Positions 36,067 through 45,087 are shown, numbered from the stretch's first letter. The stretch: 64,000 nt of DNA from Pseudomonadota bacterium (GCA_023393475.1 JAEWLC010000028.1:1-64000); one strand, 5' to 3'. Notes: generated by a model from the letters alone, not told the origin. Translations and numbers: made by a program.

Positions 36067-37037
36067 GCGCCTTCATTCGCCGCAACAGCTGGGTGATCGG
36101 CCTCTGGGCGCTGTTCGTCCTGCTGCTGATCTTCACCCGCATCATCCAGCCCAACTATGGGGCCAACGACTTCGGCTCGCTGGTCCGCGCCGTGCTGCCC
36201 TATGCCTTCGCCGTCGCAGCGCAGGCAATCGTCGTGATCGGCGGCGGCATCGATCTTTCGGTCGCTTCGATGATGGCGGTAACCAGCGTCACCGCCGCCG
36301 TGCTGATGAACGGGGCTAGCGAGGAATTCGCCATCCTCGTCGTGCCGCTGGTGCTGGCGCTCGGTTTCTGCCTCGGTGCGCTCAACGGCATCCTGATCGT
36401 CCTCACCCGCGTGCCCGATATCGTCGTGACGCTCGCCATGCTGTTCGTCTTCCAGGGGCTCGCGCTCCTCATCCTCGCCTCGCCCGGTGGTGCGGCGGCG
36501 CTGTGGCTCAAGGCGACGATCGTCGGCACCGTGCCTATCCCGGGCCTGCCGCCCGAGATCGCCGCCTGGATTCCGAATGCGCTGATCCTCCTCGTCGCGC
36601 TCATCGCGATCGTGTGGATCCCACTCAAGCGCTCGCAGCTCGGCCTTTCGATCTATGCCGTCGGCTCGAATGAACTCGCCGCCTTCCGCAGCGGCGTGCC
36701 GGTGGCGCGCACCAAGATCATCACCTACGCCATCGGCGGCCTGTTCGCGGCGATGGGCGGGTTGTCGCTGACCATGAGCACCGGCATTGGCGCGCCGATC
36801 CCGGGCCCGTACCTCCTCGCCAGTATCGCGGCCACCGTGCTCGGCGGCGTGGTGCTGGGTGGCGGGCGCGGCGGCCTTGTCGGTCCGATCGTCGCGGTGT
36901 TCGTGCTGCGGCTGGTGCGCACCGACCTGACGCTCCTTGCTGTCGACCCCAACGTCGCCACCATCGTCGAGGGCACCATCATGGTGGCCGTGGTGATGCT
37001 GGGCGCCTTCCTTGCCATGAGGGCCGCATCGCGATGA
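36063..37037 (+). CDS. Sugar ABC transporter permease 1 (RbsC type)
   Basis: A 324-residue inner-membrane permease with about eight to ten hydrophobic segments. The family signature is in AQAIVVIGGGIDLSVASMMA and the C-terminal GGVVLGGGRGGLVGPI loop that contacts the ATPase. ATG 36063 overlaps the ATPase stop (ATGA), and its own stop overlaps the next permease start. It pairs with permease 2 as a heterodimer, which is common for rare-sugar transporters. Confidence 0.93.
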   Translation: MSAFIRRNSWVIGLWALFVLLLIFTRIIQPNYGANDFGSLVRAVLPYAFAVAAQAIVVIGGGIDLSVASMMAVTSVTAAVLMNGASEEFAILVVPLVLALGFCLGALNGILIVLTRVPDIVVTLAMLFVFQGLALLILASPGGAAALWLKATIVGTVPIPGLPPEIAAWIPNALILLVALIAIVWIPLKRSQLGLSIYAVGSNELAAFRSGVPVARTKIITYAIGGLFAAMGGLSLTMSTGIGAPIPGPYLLASIAATVLGGVVLGGGRGGLVGPIVAVFVLRLVRTDLTLLAVDPNVATIVEGTIMVAVVMLGAFLAMRAASR

Positions 37038-38020
37038 CCGACCTCGCTTCCGCCCCTGCCCCGCTGCCGTTCGGCCGCCGCTTCAAGCGCTTCATGAGCG
37101 ACAACCCGCTCATTCCGCTGCTGGTGCTGCTGGTCCTGCTGATCGTCGTGCTGCACTTCATCCGGCCGGGCATCATCAATGCGCGCTGGGCCGCGCAGAC
37201 GGTGCAGTTCGCCATACCTCTGGCGCTGCTGGCCGGCTGCCAGACCATCACCATGCTGACGGGTGGCATCGACATGTCGGCCGGCACGGTGGCGAGCGTT
37301 TCCGCTTTCGTCCTCGGCAGCCAGGTGCTGCATCACGATCCCGCCGTCGCGATCCTCATCGCCATGGCCCCGGCGCTGCTCGTCGGCATCGTCAACGGCA
37401 TCGGCGTCGGCGTCTTCCGCGTGCATCCGCTGATAATGACGCTGGGCACCGGGCTCATCGCCTTCGGGGCGCTGCAGGTCTATCAGCGCACGGTGATCGC
37501 CACCGGCTTCGAAGTGCCGGGCTGGCTCGAATGGCTCGGGACGGGCAATACGGCCGGGTTCCCCAACTCGCTGCTGGTGTTCGTGCCGCTGGCGGCGCTC
37601 ATCATCCTCACCCTGCGCTACACGGGCTTCGGACGGCTGCTCTATGCCGTCGGCGACAACGAGAAGGCGTCGCGCCTCTCTGGGGTCCAGTACTGGAAGG
37701 TGATCCTCGCGCTCTATGTCTGCTCGAGCCTCCTCGCCGGCGTCACGGGCCTGCTGTTTCTCGGCCTGATCAAGACCGCGTCGCTGACTCTCGTCGATCC
37801 GCAACTGCTGCCGGCCGTGGCGGCGGCGGTGATCGGCGGCACGTCGATTTTTGGCGGGCGCGGCGGCTATATCGGCACCATCGTCGGGGCGCTGATCCTA
37901 CGCGTGATCACCACCATGCTCACCGTGATGCAGATCCCCGAGGGCGCGCGGATGATCATCTTCGGCTCGATCATCCTGCTCGTGACCGCAGCCTATCTCC
38001 GCATCATCGAGGATCGCTGA
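37034..38020 (+). CDS. Sugar ABC transporter permease 2 (RbsC type)
   Basis: A 328-residue paralogue of permease 1 with the same signatures: AGCQTITMLTGGIDMSAGTV and the C-terminal IGGTSIFGGRGGYIGTIVGA. It overlaps permease 1 by four bases and is followed directly by the dehydrogenase gene, whose ATG is the first base after its stop. The two permeases would form the channel with two ATPase modules. Confidence 0.93.
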   Translation: MTDLASAPAPLPFGRRFKRFMSDNPLIPLLVLLVLLIVVLHFIRPGIINARWAAQTVQFAIPLALLAGCQTITMLTGGIDMSAGTVASVSAFVLGSQVLHHDPAVAILIAMAPALLVGIVNGIGVGVFRVHPLIMTLGTGLIAFGALQVYQRTVIATGFEVPGWLEWLGTGNTAGFPNSLLVFVPLAALIILTLRYTGFGRLLYAVGDNEKASRLSGVQYWKVILALYVCSSLLAGVTGLLFLGLIKTASLTLVDPQLLPAVAAAVIGGTSIFGGRGGYIGTIVGALILRVITTMLTVMQIPEGARMIIFGSIILLVTAAYLRIIEDR

Positions 38021-39199
38021 ATGGTCTACGTAACCGCCGACGGCCGCGCTGCCGACAAGCTGAGGGTCGGCATGGTCGGTGGCGGACGCAACGCCTTCAT
38101 CGGGGCCGTGCACCGCTTCGCCATGCGGCTCGACGACCAGATCAGCCTCGTCGCCGGTGCATTGTCGTCGGACCCGGCCAATGCCGCTGCCTCCGCCGCC
38201 GAAATCGGCATCGCGCCGGAGCGCAGCTATGCCGACTATCGGCAGATGGCGGAAGCGGAGGCCAAGCGCGCCAATGGCATCGAAGCCGTAGTGATCGTGA
38301 CGCCGAACCACCTTCACGCGCCCATCGCCACGGCCTTCCTCCAAGCCGGCATCGACGTCATCTGCGACAAGCCGTTGTCGGCCACCCTGCCCGAAGCCGA
38401 TGCTCTTGTTGCGCTGGCCGACCGGCTTGGCCGCAAGCTGCTCGTCACCCTCAACAACACCGGCTACGCCATGGTGCGGCAGGCGCGCGAGATGGTCGGG
38501 GCAGGCGAACTGGGCAATCTCGTCTCCGTCCATGCCAGCTATATCCAGGACTGGCTGACCAAGCCCGTCGACGCCGATGGCAACAAGCAGGCCGAATGGC
38601 GGACCGATCCCGCGCGGGCGGGCGAATCCGCCGTCCTCGCCGATATCGGCGTCCACGCCTTCAACCTCGCCTCTTTCGCCTCCGGCCTCGATGCGGAGGC
38701 CGTGGCGGCTGATCTCTTCACCGCCGTGCCGGGCCGCCGGCTCGACGATAACGCGCATGTGCTGATGCGCTGGAGCAAAGGCGTGCGCGGCACGCTGGTC
38801 GCAAGCCAGACCTCGCCCGGCCACTACAACGACCTCAGCGTCCGCATATATGGCGACAAGGCCGGCATCGAGTGGTGCGGCAGCCGCCCCGAGGAACTGC
38901 GCTATTCCCGCTACGGCGAGGAAAGCCGCACCATCATCCGCGGTGGCGCCGGCTCGGGCCCCGAAGCGCAGCGCGCCTCGCGCATGCCGGCAGCCCATCC
39001 CGAGGGCTATATCGAGGCCTTCGCCAACTACTATCGCGACGCCGCCGCCATCATCCGCGCCCACCGATCGGGCCAGGTGCCGGACCCGAAACTGGTCGCG
39101 CTCGTCCCCGACGTCCGCGCCGGCGCCCGCGGCGTCCGCTTCGTCAACGCCGCAGTCCGGTCCGCCACGGCGGGCGGCGCATGGACCACGCTCGGCTGA
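38021..39199 (+). CDS. Gfo/Idh/MocA-family NAD(P)-dependent dehydrogenase
   Basis: A 392-residue oxidoreductase. The N-terminal Rossmann domain has GMVGGGRNAFIG. The EKP motif reads CDKPLS, giving the catalytic Lys. The C-terminal beta-sheet domain begins with ADIGVHAFNLASF, carrying the catalytic His/Asp. It probably oxidises the transported sugar or polyol. It is the last gene of the cluster; the isomerase, dehydrogenase and divergent aldo/keto reductase suggest an oxidation-epimerisation-reduction route. Confidence 0.92.
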   Translation: MVYVTADGRAADKLRVGMVGGGRNAFIGAVHRFAMRLDDQISLVAGALSSDPANAAASAAEIGIAPERSYADYRQMAEAEAKRANGIEAVVIVTPNHLHAPIATAFLQAGIDVICDKPLSATLPEADALVALADRLGRKLLVTLNNTGYAMVRQAREMVGAGELGNLVSVHASYIQDWLTKPVDADGNKQAEWRTDPARAGESAVLADIGVHAFNLASFASGLDAEAVAADLFTAVPGRRLDDNAHVLMRWSKGVRGTLVASQTSPGHYNDLSVRIYGDKAGIEWCGSRPEELRYSRYGEESRTIIRGGAGSGPEAQRASRMPAAHPEGYIEAFANYYRDAAAIIRAHRSGQVPDPKLVALVPDVRAGARGVRFVNAAVRSATAGGAWTTLG

Positions 39200-39294
39200 C
39201 GCACGCCTAAACTTTCAGCAACGATGCCGATTATCTCGGCATGGGCCCGGCCTGCCCCAATGCCAGCCTCCTGAATCCAAAGCGGTTCAGGCGC

Positions 39295-39309
39295 TGGCAT
39301 GCCGATTGC
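39295..39309 (+). promoter_or_regulatory. Sigma-54 promoter upstream of guanidine riboswitch 1
   Basis: TGGCAT-N5-TTGC has the invariant GG and GC separated by exactly 10 bases, the -24/-12 arrangement recognised by RpoN. Transcription would start near 39321, immediately before the riboswitch. The same arrangement precedes the other two guanidine riboswitches, which strengthens the call. Activation by an NtrC-like protein is inferred; I could not see a clear enhancer site. Confidence 0.75.
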
Positions 39310-39324
39310 ATTGTAGCTCCCGAG

Positions 39325-39440
39325 TTGGCGGCTAGGGTTCCGGCGGATGACGCGACTGGTCCGAGAGCTGCCACTGGCTGGGAGAGACATCCCACCAGAT
39401 GCACGGCGGGACAAAAGCCCGGGAGACCTCGTTAGCCAAG
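39325..39440 (+). ncRNA. Guanidine-I (ykkC) riboswitch 1
   Basis: The conserved ykkC aptamer letters are present in order: GGCTAGGGTTCCGGCG, CTGGTCCGAGAGCTGCCAC, and ACGGCGGGACAAAAGCCCGG followed by GAGACC. Closing-stem partners TTGGC (39325-39329) and GCCAA (39435-39439) match. The aptamer binds guanidinium and switches on downstream expression. It precedes the fused Dpp-type ATPase gene. The letters are shared almost exactly with copies near 43.4 and 46.3 kb. Confidence 0.95.
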
Positions 39441-39485
39441 GGATTGGCGAGCGCGAGCGTCGCCGTCCCTCAACCTGAGGGAGCA
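39435..39485 (+). promoter_or_regulatory. Bistable translational expression platform 1
   Basis: GCCAA of the closing stem can instead pair with TTGGC (39444-39448). The Shine-Dalgarno region GAGGGAG is held by CCCTCA (39467-39472) pairing with TGAGGG (39476-39481). An alternative stem pairs GGGA/TCCC (39440-39443 with 39466-39469) plus GGCGA/TCGCC (39446-39450 with 39460-39464), which uses up the anti-Shine-Dalgarno bases. Ligand binding should keep GCCAA in the closing stem, allow the alternative stem, and free the ribosome site. Confidence 0.7.
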
Positions 39486-41291
39486 ATGACTCAAACCGCC
39501 CCGTTGTCCACACCGCCTGCCGCCGTGCCTAAAGCCCTTACCGAAGCCACTCCCATCCTCTCGATCCGCGGCCTCCACGTTCAGTTGAGCCGCGACGGCC
39601 GCGCCAGCACGGTGCTCGACGGCATCGACTTCGATCTCGGCGCCGGCGAAGTGGTGGCGCTGGTGGGCGAAAGCGGTTCGGGCAAATCGACCATCGGCCT
39701 GACGCTCCAGGGCCTCCTCCCCACCGAAGCGCAACCCGAAATCTCGGGCAGCATCCGGCTCGCCGGGCGCGAGATCGTCGGCGCGAAGCCGCATGAGTTG
39801 CGCGAGGTCCGCCGCAGCCTCGCTCGTGCCGTGCCGCAGGATCCGATGGGGGCGCTCAACCCGACGATGAGCATCGGCGCGCAGCTGCGCGAAAGCGGGC
39901 TCAGCCAGGACGAAGTGATCGCGTGGCTCACCCGCACCGGCCTGCCCGATCCCAAGCGCATCGCCGCCGACATGCCGCATCGCTTGTCCGGTGGCCAGCG
40001 CCAGCGCGTGCTGATCGCCATGAGCATGGCGGCGAAGCCGCGTGTGCTGATCGCCGACGAGCCGACGACGGCGCTCGATGTCACGGTGCAGGCGCAGATC
40101 CTGACCCTGCTCAAGGAGCTGGCGCGCGCCCACGACACGGCGATCCTCTTCATCACGCATGACCTTGCCGTCGCCGCCGAACTCGCCGATCGCGTCATGG
40201 TGCTCTATGGCGGCCGTGTCGCCGAAGTCGGCGATACCCGCGCGCTGATCGCGGCGCCATCGCATCCCTATTCCGCGGGGCTCTTGTCGGCGCGCTTCGA
40301 CCTCGATTCCGATCGCAACCGCCAGTTGGGCACGCTCGCCACCGATCAGGTGCGGGCGCGGCCCAGCGGCGCTCACTGCAACTACGTCACCCGCTGCCCG
40401 CTCGCCGAAGCCGAGTGTTCCGAGCGCCGGCCGGACCTCGTGAAGCGCCAGGACGAGCGGCAGGTCGCGTGCTTCCAGTCGAACCGCGTGCCCGACCTCC
40501 TCGCTCGCGTCCGCGAGGCGCCGGCATGGCCGGAAGCGGCGGCGAGCGAGGCCAATGCGCTCGAGCTCTTTCGCATCGAGAAGAGCTTTGGCCCCAAGCG
40601 CGGCCTCTTCCGCCCGGCGCGGCAGGCGAAGGTGCTCGCCGGCATCGACCTCCGCATCCGGCAAGGCGAATGCGTGGCGCTGGTCGGCGAGAGCGGCTCG
40701 GGCAAATCCACCCTCCTCCGCATCGCTGCGGGCCTGCTGACACCCGACGAAGGCGACGTCTCGTGGTTCGGCGGCACTCCCCCGCAGGTGGTGTTCCAGG
40801 ATGCCGTCGCAGCGCTGACGCCATGGCTGACGGTGGGCGAGCAGATCCGCGATCGGCTCCGCCCGATCGGGCTCAGCCGCGCCGAACAGGATGTGAGGAT
40901 CGCCGAGGCGCTGAAGCTCGTCGGCGTCGATCCCGCCCTGCAGCATGCGCTGCCGAGCGAGCTTTCCGGCGGCCAGTGCCAGCGCATCACCGTCGCGCGT
41001 GCCGTGGTGGTGCCGCCGAAGCTCCTGCTCTGCGACGAGCCGATCAGCGCCATGGACGTGTCGCTCGCGGCGCAGACGCTCAACCTTCTCGGCAGCCTGC
41101 GCCGCTCGATGGGCATGGCCATGCTGTTCGTCACCCACGACCTCGCCGCCGCGCGGCTGATCGCCGACCGCATCGCGGTGCTTGAGAAGGGCCATCTCGT
41201 CGAGATCGGCGAGCCCGACCAGGTCATCTCCGCCCCGCAGGCGCCCTACACGAAAATGCTGGTCGGCGCCGTGCCGCGGCTTGCCAGCTGA
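39486..41291 (+). CDS. Fused Dpp/Opp-type ABC transporter ATPase (DppD-DppF)
   Basis: A 601-residue tandem ATPase of the peptide/nickel transporter family. NBD1 has Walker A VGESGSGKST, signature LSGGQRQR and Walker B LIADEPTTALD. It is followed by the family C-terminal extension with clustered Cys (CNYVTRCPLAEAEC, then VACF), which may bind an iron-sulfur cluster as in some Dpp ATPases. NBD2 has VGESGSGKST, the unusual signature LSGGQCQR and LLCDEPISAMD. It is under guanidine riboswitch 1, followed by two permeases. It probably powers uptake of guanidine or a guanidino compound. Confidence 0.93.
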   Translation: MTQTAPLSTPPAAVPKALTEATPILSIRGLHVQLSRDGRASTVLDGIDFDLGAGEVVALVGESGSGKSTIGLTLQGLLPTEAQPEISGSIRLAGREIVGAKPHELREVRRSLARAVPQDPMGALNPTMSIGAQLRESGLSQDEVIAWLTRTGLPDPKRIAADMPHRLSGGQRQRVLIAMSMAAKPRVLIADEPTTALDVTVQAQILTLLKELARAHDTAILFITHDLAVAAELADRVMVLYGGRVAEVGDTRALIAAPSHPYSAGLLSARFDLDSDRNRQLGTLATDQVRARPSGAHCNYVTRCPLAEAECSERRPDLVKRQDERQVACFQSNRVPDLLARVREAPAWPEAAASEANALELFRIEKSFGPKRGLFRPARQAKVLAGIDLRIRQGECVALVGESGSGKSTLLRIAAGLLTPDEGDVSWFGGTPPQVVFQDAVAALTPWLTVGEQIRDRLRPIGLSRAEQDVRIAEALKLVGVDPALQHALPSELSGGQCQRITVARAVVVPPKLLLCDEPISAMDVSLAAQTLNLLGSLRRSMGMAMLFVTHDLAAARLIADRIAVLEKGHLVEIGEPDQVISAPQAPYTKMLVGAVPRLAS

Positions 41292-41304
41292 AACGAGACG
41301 CAGC

Positions 41305-42159
41305 ATGGCCCTCGCAACTGAACTCTCCGCCCCCACCATCCCGCCCGCATTCGCCTGGCTTCGCCGCGTCGGCTGGCTCGAACGCATCGGGCTCGCCGGC
41401 GTCATCGTCATCACGCTGGTCGCCATCTTCGGCCCGTTCTTCACGCCGTTCGATCCGATGCTGCGCGTTGCGGCCGCCTACCTGCCGCCCGATGCGACGC
41501 ACTGGTTCGGCACCGACGAGATCGGGCGCGACCTCTTCTCGCGCGTCGTCCTCGGCGTCCGCTACACGTGGCTGCCTGGCCTCGCCATCATCGGCATCGC
41601 GCTCGTCATCGGCACGATCGTGGGCGTCTTTGCCGGCATGGTCGGCGGCTGGGTCGATACGCTGTTGCAGCGGGTGGTCGAACTGTTCCTCGTCCTCCCC
41701 TCGACGCTGATCGCGCTAGCCGTGGTCGCGGCGCTCGGACCGGGCCTCGTCAACACCATGATCGCCATCACCATCTTCTGGTGGCCCTGGTATGCGCGCA
41801 TGGCGCGCGACGAAGTTCGCCGCATACGCGCCCGGCCGCATGTCGAGGCCGCTCGCATCGCCGGGGTGAGGGGGCCGCGGCTGATGTTCCGCTACCTGCT
41901 GCCCGGCGCCGTGCCGGCGCTGGCGGTGGCGGCGACGCTCGATGTCGCCAACATCATCCTGACCCTGTCGGTGATCTCCTTCCTCGGCCTCGGCCTCCCC
42001 GCCCCGGCGCCCGAACTCGGCGCCATGACCTCGCGCTCGGTCGACAGCCTCACTGCCTACTGGTGGCTGCCGATGATCCCGGCGCTGGCAATCTTCGTCA
42101 TGTCGATGCTCGCCAATCTTGCCGGCGACGGCATCCGCTCCGCGCTTCGAGGTGCATGA
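41305..42159 (+). CDS. Dpp-type ABC permease (DppC-like)
   Basis: A 284-residue permease with an N-terminal helix (GLAGVIVITLVAIFGPFF), the DppC hallmark HWFGTDEIGRDLFSRVVLG and an EAA loop region EAARIAGVRGPRLMFRYLLPG. It has six membrane segments. ATG 41305 was chosen, since the longer frame overlaps the ATPase gene. It lies 13 bases after the ATPase and is followed by the DppB-like gene. Confidence 0.93.
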   Translation: MALATELSAPTIPPAFAWLRRVGWLERIGLAGVIVITLVAIFGPFFTPFDPMLRVAAAYLPPDATHWFGTDEIGRDLFSRVVLGVRYTWLPGLAIIGIALVIGTIVGVFAGMVGGWVDTLLQRVVELFLVLPSTLIALAVVAALGPGLVNTMIAITIFWWPWYARMARDEVRRIRARPHVEAARIAGVRGPRLMFRYLLPGAVPALAVAATLDVANIILTLSVISFLGLGLPAPAPELGAMTSRSVDSLTAYWWLPMIPALAIFVMSMLANLAGDGIRSALRGA

Positions 42160-42160
42160 C

Positions 42161-43150
42161 ATGCTGCCCTATCTTGCCAAACGCCTCGGCGGCCTCGTCC
42201 TCGTCCTCGTTGTGATGAGCTTCATCGTCTTCTGCCTGCAGGCGATCATCCCCGCCGACCCCGCACGTGCCCTCGCCGGGCCCTCGGCGCCGGTCGAGAC
42301 CGTGGAGCGCATCCGCAGCGAGCTGGGGCTCAATCAGCCGCTGCTGGTGCAATACGGCCAGTTCATAAGCCGGCTCGTGCAGGGCGACCTCGGCACCTCA
42401 ATCCGTACCCGGCAGCCGATCGCCGCCGATGTGCTGAAATACGGGCCGGCCTCGCTCGAACTCATCGTCTTCGCCATGCTGCTCGGCACGAGCTTCGCCT
42501 TCCTCCTCGCCTTCGCGCAGACGACGATGGCGCGGCCGGGCGGCGTGCGGCTCGGCATGCTGGCGGCGGGCTCGTTCCCGATCTTTTTGACGGCGCTGCT
42601 GCTCGCCTATTTCCTGTGGTTCAAGCTCGGCCGGTTCCCGGGCAGCGGGCGGCTCGATATCCGCCGCTTCACCGGCCCGACCGGGTTCTTCGTCCTCGAC
42701 GGGCTGCTGCTAGGCCGGCCGGACATCTCGCTGAATGCGCTCTGGCACATGGTGCTGCCGGGTCTCGCGCTGTCGGTGCCCATCGCCATTGCCGTTGGGC
42801 GCTCGCTCAATTCGGCTCTCATCGACGTGATGCGCCAGCCCTATATCCGCACCGCGCGCGGCAAGGGCCTTGGCGGCGGCCGCATCTTCTTCCGCCACGG
42901 CCTCCGCAACGCCGCCTCGGCCCCACTCGCAATGCTCGGGCTGCAGGTAGGGCTGCTCTACGGGAACCTCTTGATCGTCGAGCGCATCTTCTCGTGGCCG
43001 GGGCTGGGGCTCTACACCGTGCAGTCCTTCGCCAGCTCGGACCTGCCGGCGATCCTCGGCATCGCCATGGTGTTCGGCGCCTTCTACATCCTCGTCACCA
43101 TGCTGGTGGAAGTGCTGCAGTCGGTCGCGGATCCGCGGATTGCACTCTGA
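42161..43150 (+). CDS. Dpp-type ABC permease (DppB-like)
   Basis: A 329-residue permease starting MLPYLAKRLGGLVLVLVVMS, with the DppB loop LGLNQPLLVQYGQFISRLVQGDLGTSI (shortened: LNQPLLVQYGQFI) and the EAA region RTARGKGLGGGRIFFRHGLRNA. Six membrane segments are present. Putting DppB after DppC reverses the common order. The cognate binding protein is not in this unit but in the next riboswitch-controlled unit, 377 bases downstream. Confidence 0.93.
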   Translation: MLPYLAKRLGGLVLVLVVMSFIVFCLQAIIPADPARALAGPSAPVETVERIRSELGLNQPLLVQYGQFISRLVQGDLGTSIRTRQPIAADVLKYGPASLELIVFAMLLGTSFAFLLAFAQTTMARPGGVRLGMLAAGSFPIFLTALLLAYFLWFKLGRFPGSGRLDIRRFTGPTGFFVLDGLLLGRPDISLNALWHMVLPGLALSVPIAIAVGRSLNSALIDVMRQPYIRTARGKGLGGGRIFFRHGLRNAASAPLAMLGLQVGLLYGNLLIVERIFSWPGLGLYTVQSFASSDLPAILGIAMVFGAFYILVTMLVEVLQSVADPRIAL

Positions 43151-43332
43151 GCTTTCGAGGCACCTCAGTGCCAACACCACCGGAGAAGGCTTCGGTATAC
43201 AACTCCACGATTTTGCATATTTTTCGAGCACTTTTCTCGCTCGGATTATTTCGTGATCAAATGCGGACCGGCCCTCTTGCCTGCTTGAGCAAAAACACTT
43301 GCGATTCCAACGCCTTACCCATTCCACACCGG

Positions 43333-43347
43333 TGGCACAGGCCTTGC
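43333..43347 (+). promoter_or_regulatory. Sigma-54 promoter upstream of guanidine riboswitch 2
   Basis: TGGCAC-AGGCC-TTGC matches the RpoN consensus at every conserved base, with 10 bases between GG and GC. The start would be near 43359, just before the aptamer. The preceding 180 bases (43151-43332) contain no gene; they are AT-richer than their surroundings and may hold activator sites, but I cannot identify one with confidence. Confidence 0.85.
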
Positions 43348-43364
43348 ATCTTCATCCCTGAGAC

Positions 43365-43482
43365 TGGTGGCTAGGGTTCCGGCGCTTTTGCGTGGCTGGT
43401 CCGAGAGCTGCCACCGGCGGGCACCACAGCCTGCCGGACGCACGGCGGGACAAAAGCCCGGGAGACCTCGTAAAGCCAAGGG
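43365..43482 (+). ncRNA. Guanidine-I (ykkC) riboswitch 2
   Basis: Same ordered core as copy 1: GGCTAGGGTTCCGGCG, TGGTCCGAGAGCTGCCAC, then ACGGCGGGACAAAAGCCCGG and GAGACCTCGT. The variable middle stem differs (GGCGGGC.../GCCTGCC), as expected for a structured RNA under compensatory drift. It controls the Dpp-type binding protein and the MBL-fold hydrolase. Confidence 0.95.
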
Positions 43483-43523
43483 ATTGGCGACGATGGTCCG
43501 TCGATCCCCGTTCAAGGGAGCGA
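43475..43523 (+). promoter_or_regulatory. Bistable translational expression platform 2
   Basis: GCCAA (43475-43479) can pair with TTGGC (43484-43488). The ribosome site GGGAGCGA (43516-43523) pairs with TCGATCCC (43501-43508) at 7 of 8 positions. The competing stem GGGAT (43480-43484)/ATCCC (43504-43508) with CGACG (43488-43492)/CGTCG (43499-43503) consumes the same anti-Shine-Dalgarno bases. The sequences differ from platform 1 but the pairing scheme is the same. Confidence 0.7.
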
Positions 43524-43527
43524 CCTC

Positions 43528-45078
43528 ATGTCGTCAACGATGAAACCATTCAGCCACATCACCGGCCGGCTGCTCGCCGGCGCCGCACTGCTCGCAATCA
43601 CCCTCGCCGCCGGCGTGGCCCAGGCGCAGGAAACCCTGCGCCTGCCGATCGCCACGGACTTCGACTCGTTCGACCCCGACAACGCTTTCGAGATGGACGG
43701 CCTCGCCGCCATCAACAATGTCTATGAGGGCCTCGTCGAGTATGTGCCGGGCAGCGCCGAGATCCGCGGCCTCCTCGCCAAGGACTGGACCATCTCCGAG
43801 GATGGCCTCACCTACACGTTCAACCTCGTCGAGGGCGCGACCTTCCATGACGGCACGCCGTTCAACGCCGAGGCGGTGAAGACCTCCTTCGAGCGCCGCC
43901 GCGACAGCGAACTGATTCTCAGCTACTTCCTGTGGAACGTGAAGGACATCGCGGCGCCCGACGACAAGACCGTCGTCATCACGCTCGGCATGCCGCAGCC
44001 GTCGCTGCTCGACAGCTTCGCGAGCCCGTGGGGTCCCAAGGTCATCAGCCCCAAGGCGCTCGCCGACAATGGCGGCGGCAAGGAAGCGGGCGCATGGCTC
44101 GACACCAATGCGGCCGGCACCGGCCCGTTCAAGCTCGCGAGCTTCGAGCGTGGACAGGGCTACACGTTCGAGCGCTTCGACGGCTATTATGGCGAGGCAC
44201 CGTATTTCTCGACCGTCGAGCTGCCGCTGGTTCCCGATATCGGCCAGCAGCTGCTGAACCTCCAGGCGCAGGAAACCGATGCGGTTTCGGCCAATTATCC
44301 GTGGGCGCAGCTCGCTTCGCTCCCCGCCGACCTCGAGGCCACCGCCGCGCCGAGCACATCGGAAATCATCGGCTTCGTGAAGCCGACCGGCCCGCTCACC
44401 GACGCGGAAATCCGCACCGCCTTCCTCACCGCCATCAACCCCTCGACCTGGGTTGCGGACGCCTTCGGCGCCTATGGCCATCCTGCCAAGTCGGTCTATC
44501 CGGAGATCATGCTCGATCCCGTGACGCCGGTCGCCTTCCCCAGCGACATCGAGGCGGCCAAGGCCATCGTCGCCGCCAAGGGCCCGATCACCCTCACCAT
44601 CGGCATCAGCACCGAAGAGGCCAACGCGGTCGGCCGGGTCGGCGACCTGATCGTCGCGCAGCTCGCCGGCATCGGCATCAATGCCACCGTCACCATCCTG
44701 CCGCAGGGCGCCTCGTTCGGGCTCAAGGATAATCCGGATGGCCCCGATATCTACCTCGGCAAGATGACGCCGGACGCGCTCCATCCCGAGAACCAGGCCG
44801 GCATATTCTTTGCCTCAGGCGCGCCGATCAACTTCTACGGCCGCGGCCTGCCCGAAGCCGACGCGCTGCTGCAGGAAGCCGGCACGCTCACCGACATCGC
44901 GGCGCGCAATGCGCTCTACGAGAAGGCGGGCCACCTCTATTTCGAGAACGGCCTGTTCATTCCGCTGGTCGGCGTCGATGACGTGGTCGTCCACCCCAAG
45001 GGGCTGGTCAATCTCGACCTCCGCGCCGCCTATGCGCCGGGCAATATCGACTTCGGCTCGGTCCGCTGGGCCGACTGA
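43528..45078 (+). CDS. Dpp-type ABC transporter substrate-binding protein (SBP_bac_5)
   Basis: A 516-residue periplasmic binding protein of the peptide/nickel class. The signal peptide ends near AAGVAQAQE (about residue 36). The cluster C signature region is LRLPIATDFDSFDPDNAF and LAKDWTISEDGLTYTFNL, with GTGPFKLASFERGQ further on. It presumably delivers substrate to the Dpp-type permeases encoded in unit 1. It is placed under its own guanidine riboswitch, so guanidine or a related compound is the likely ligand. Confidence 0.92.
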   Translation: MSSTMKPFSHITGRLLAGAALLAITLAAGVAQAQETLRLPIATDFDSFDPDNAFEMDGLAAINNVYEGLVEYVPGSAEIRGLLAKDWTISEDGLTYTFNLVEGATFHDGTPFNAEAVKTSFERRRDSELILSYFLWNVKDIAAPDDKTVVITLGMPQPSLLDSFASPWGPKVISPKALADNGGGKEAGAWLDTNAAGTGPFKLASFERGQGYTFERFDGYYGEAPYFSTVELPLVPDIGQQLLNLQAQETDAVSANYPWAQLASLPADLEATAAPSTSEIIGFVKPTGPLTDAEIRTAFLTAINPSTWVADAFGAYGHPAKSVYPEIMLDPVTPVAFPSDIEAAKAIVAAKGPITLTIGISTEEANAVGRVGDLIVAQLAGIGINATVTILPQGASFGLKDNPDGPDIYLGKMTPDALHPENQAGIFFASGAPINFYGRGLPEADALLQEAGTLTDIAARNALYEKAGHLYFENGLFIPLVGVDDVVVHPKGLVNLDLRAAYAPGNIDFGSVRWAD

Positions 45079-45087
45079 TCCTTCCGG

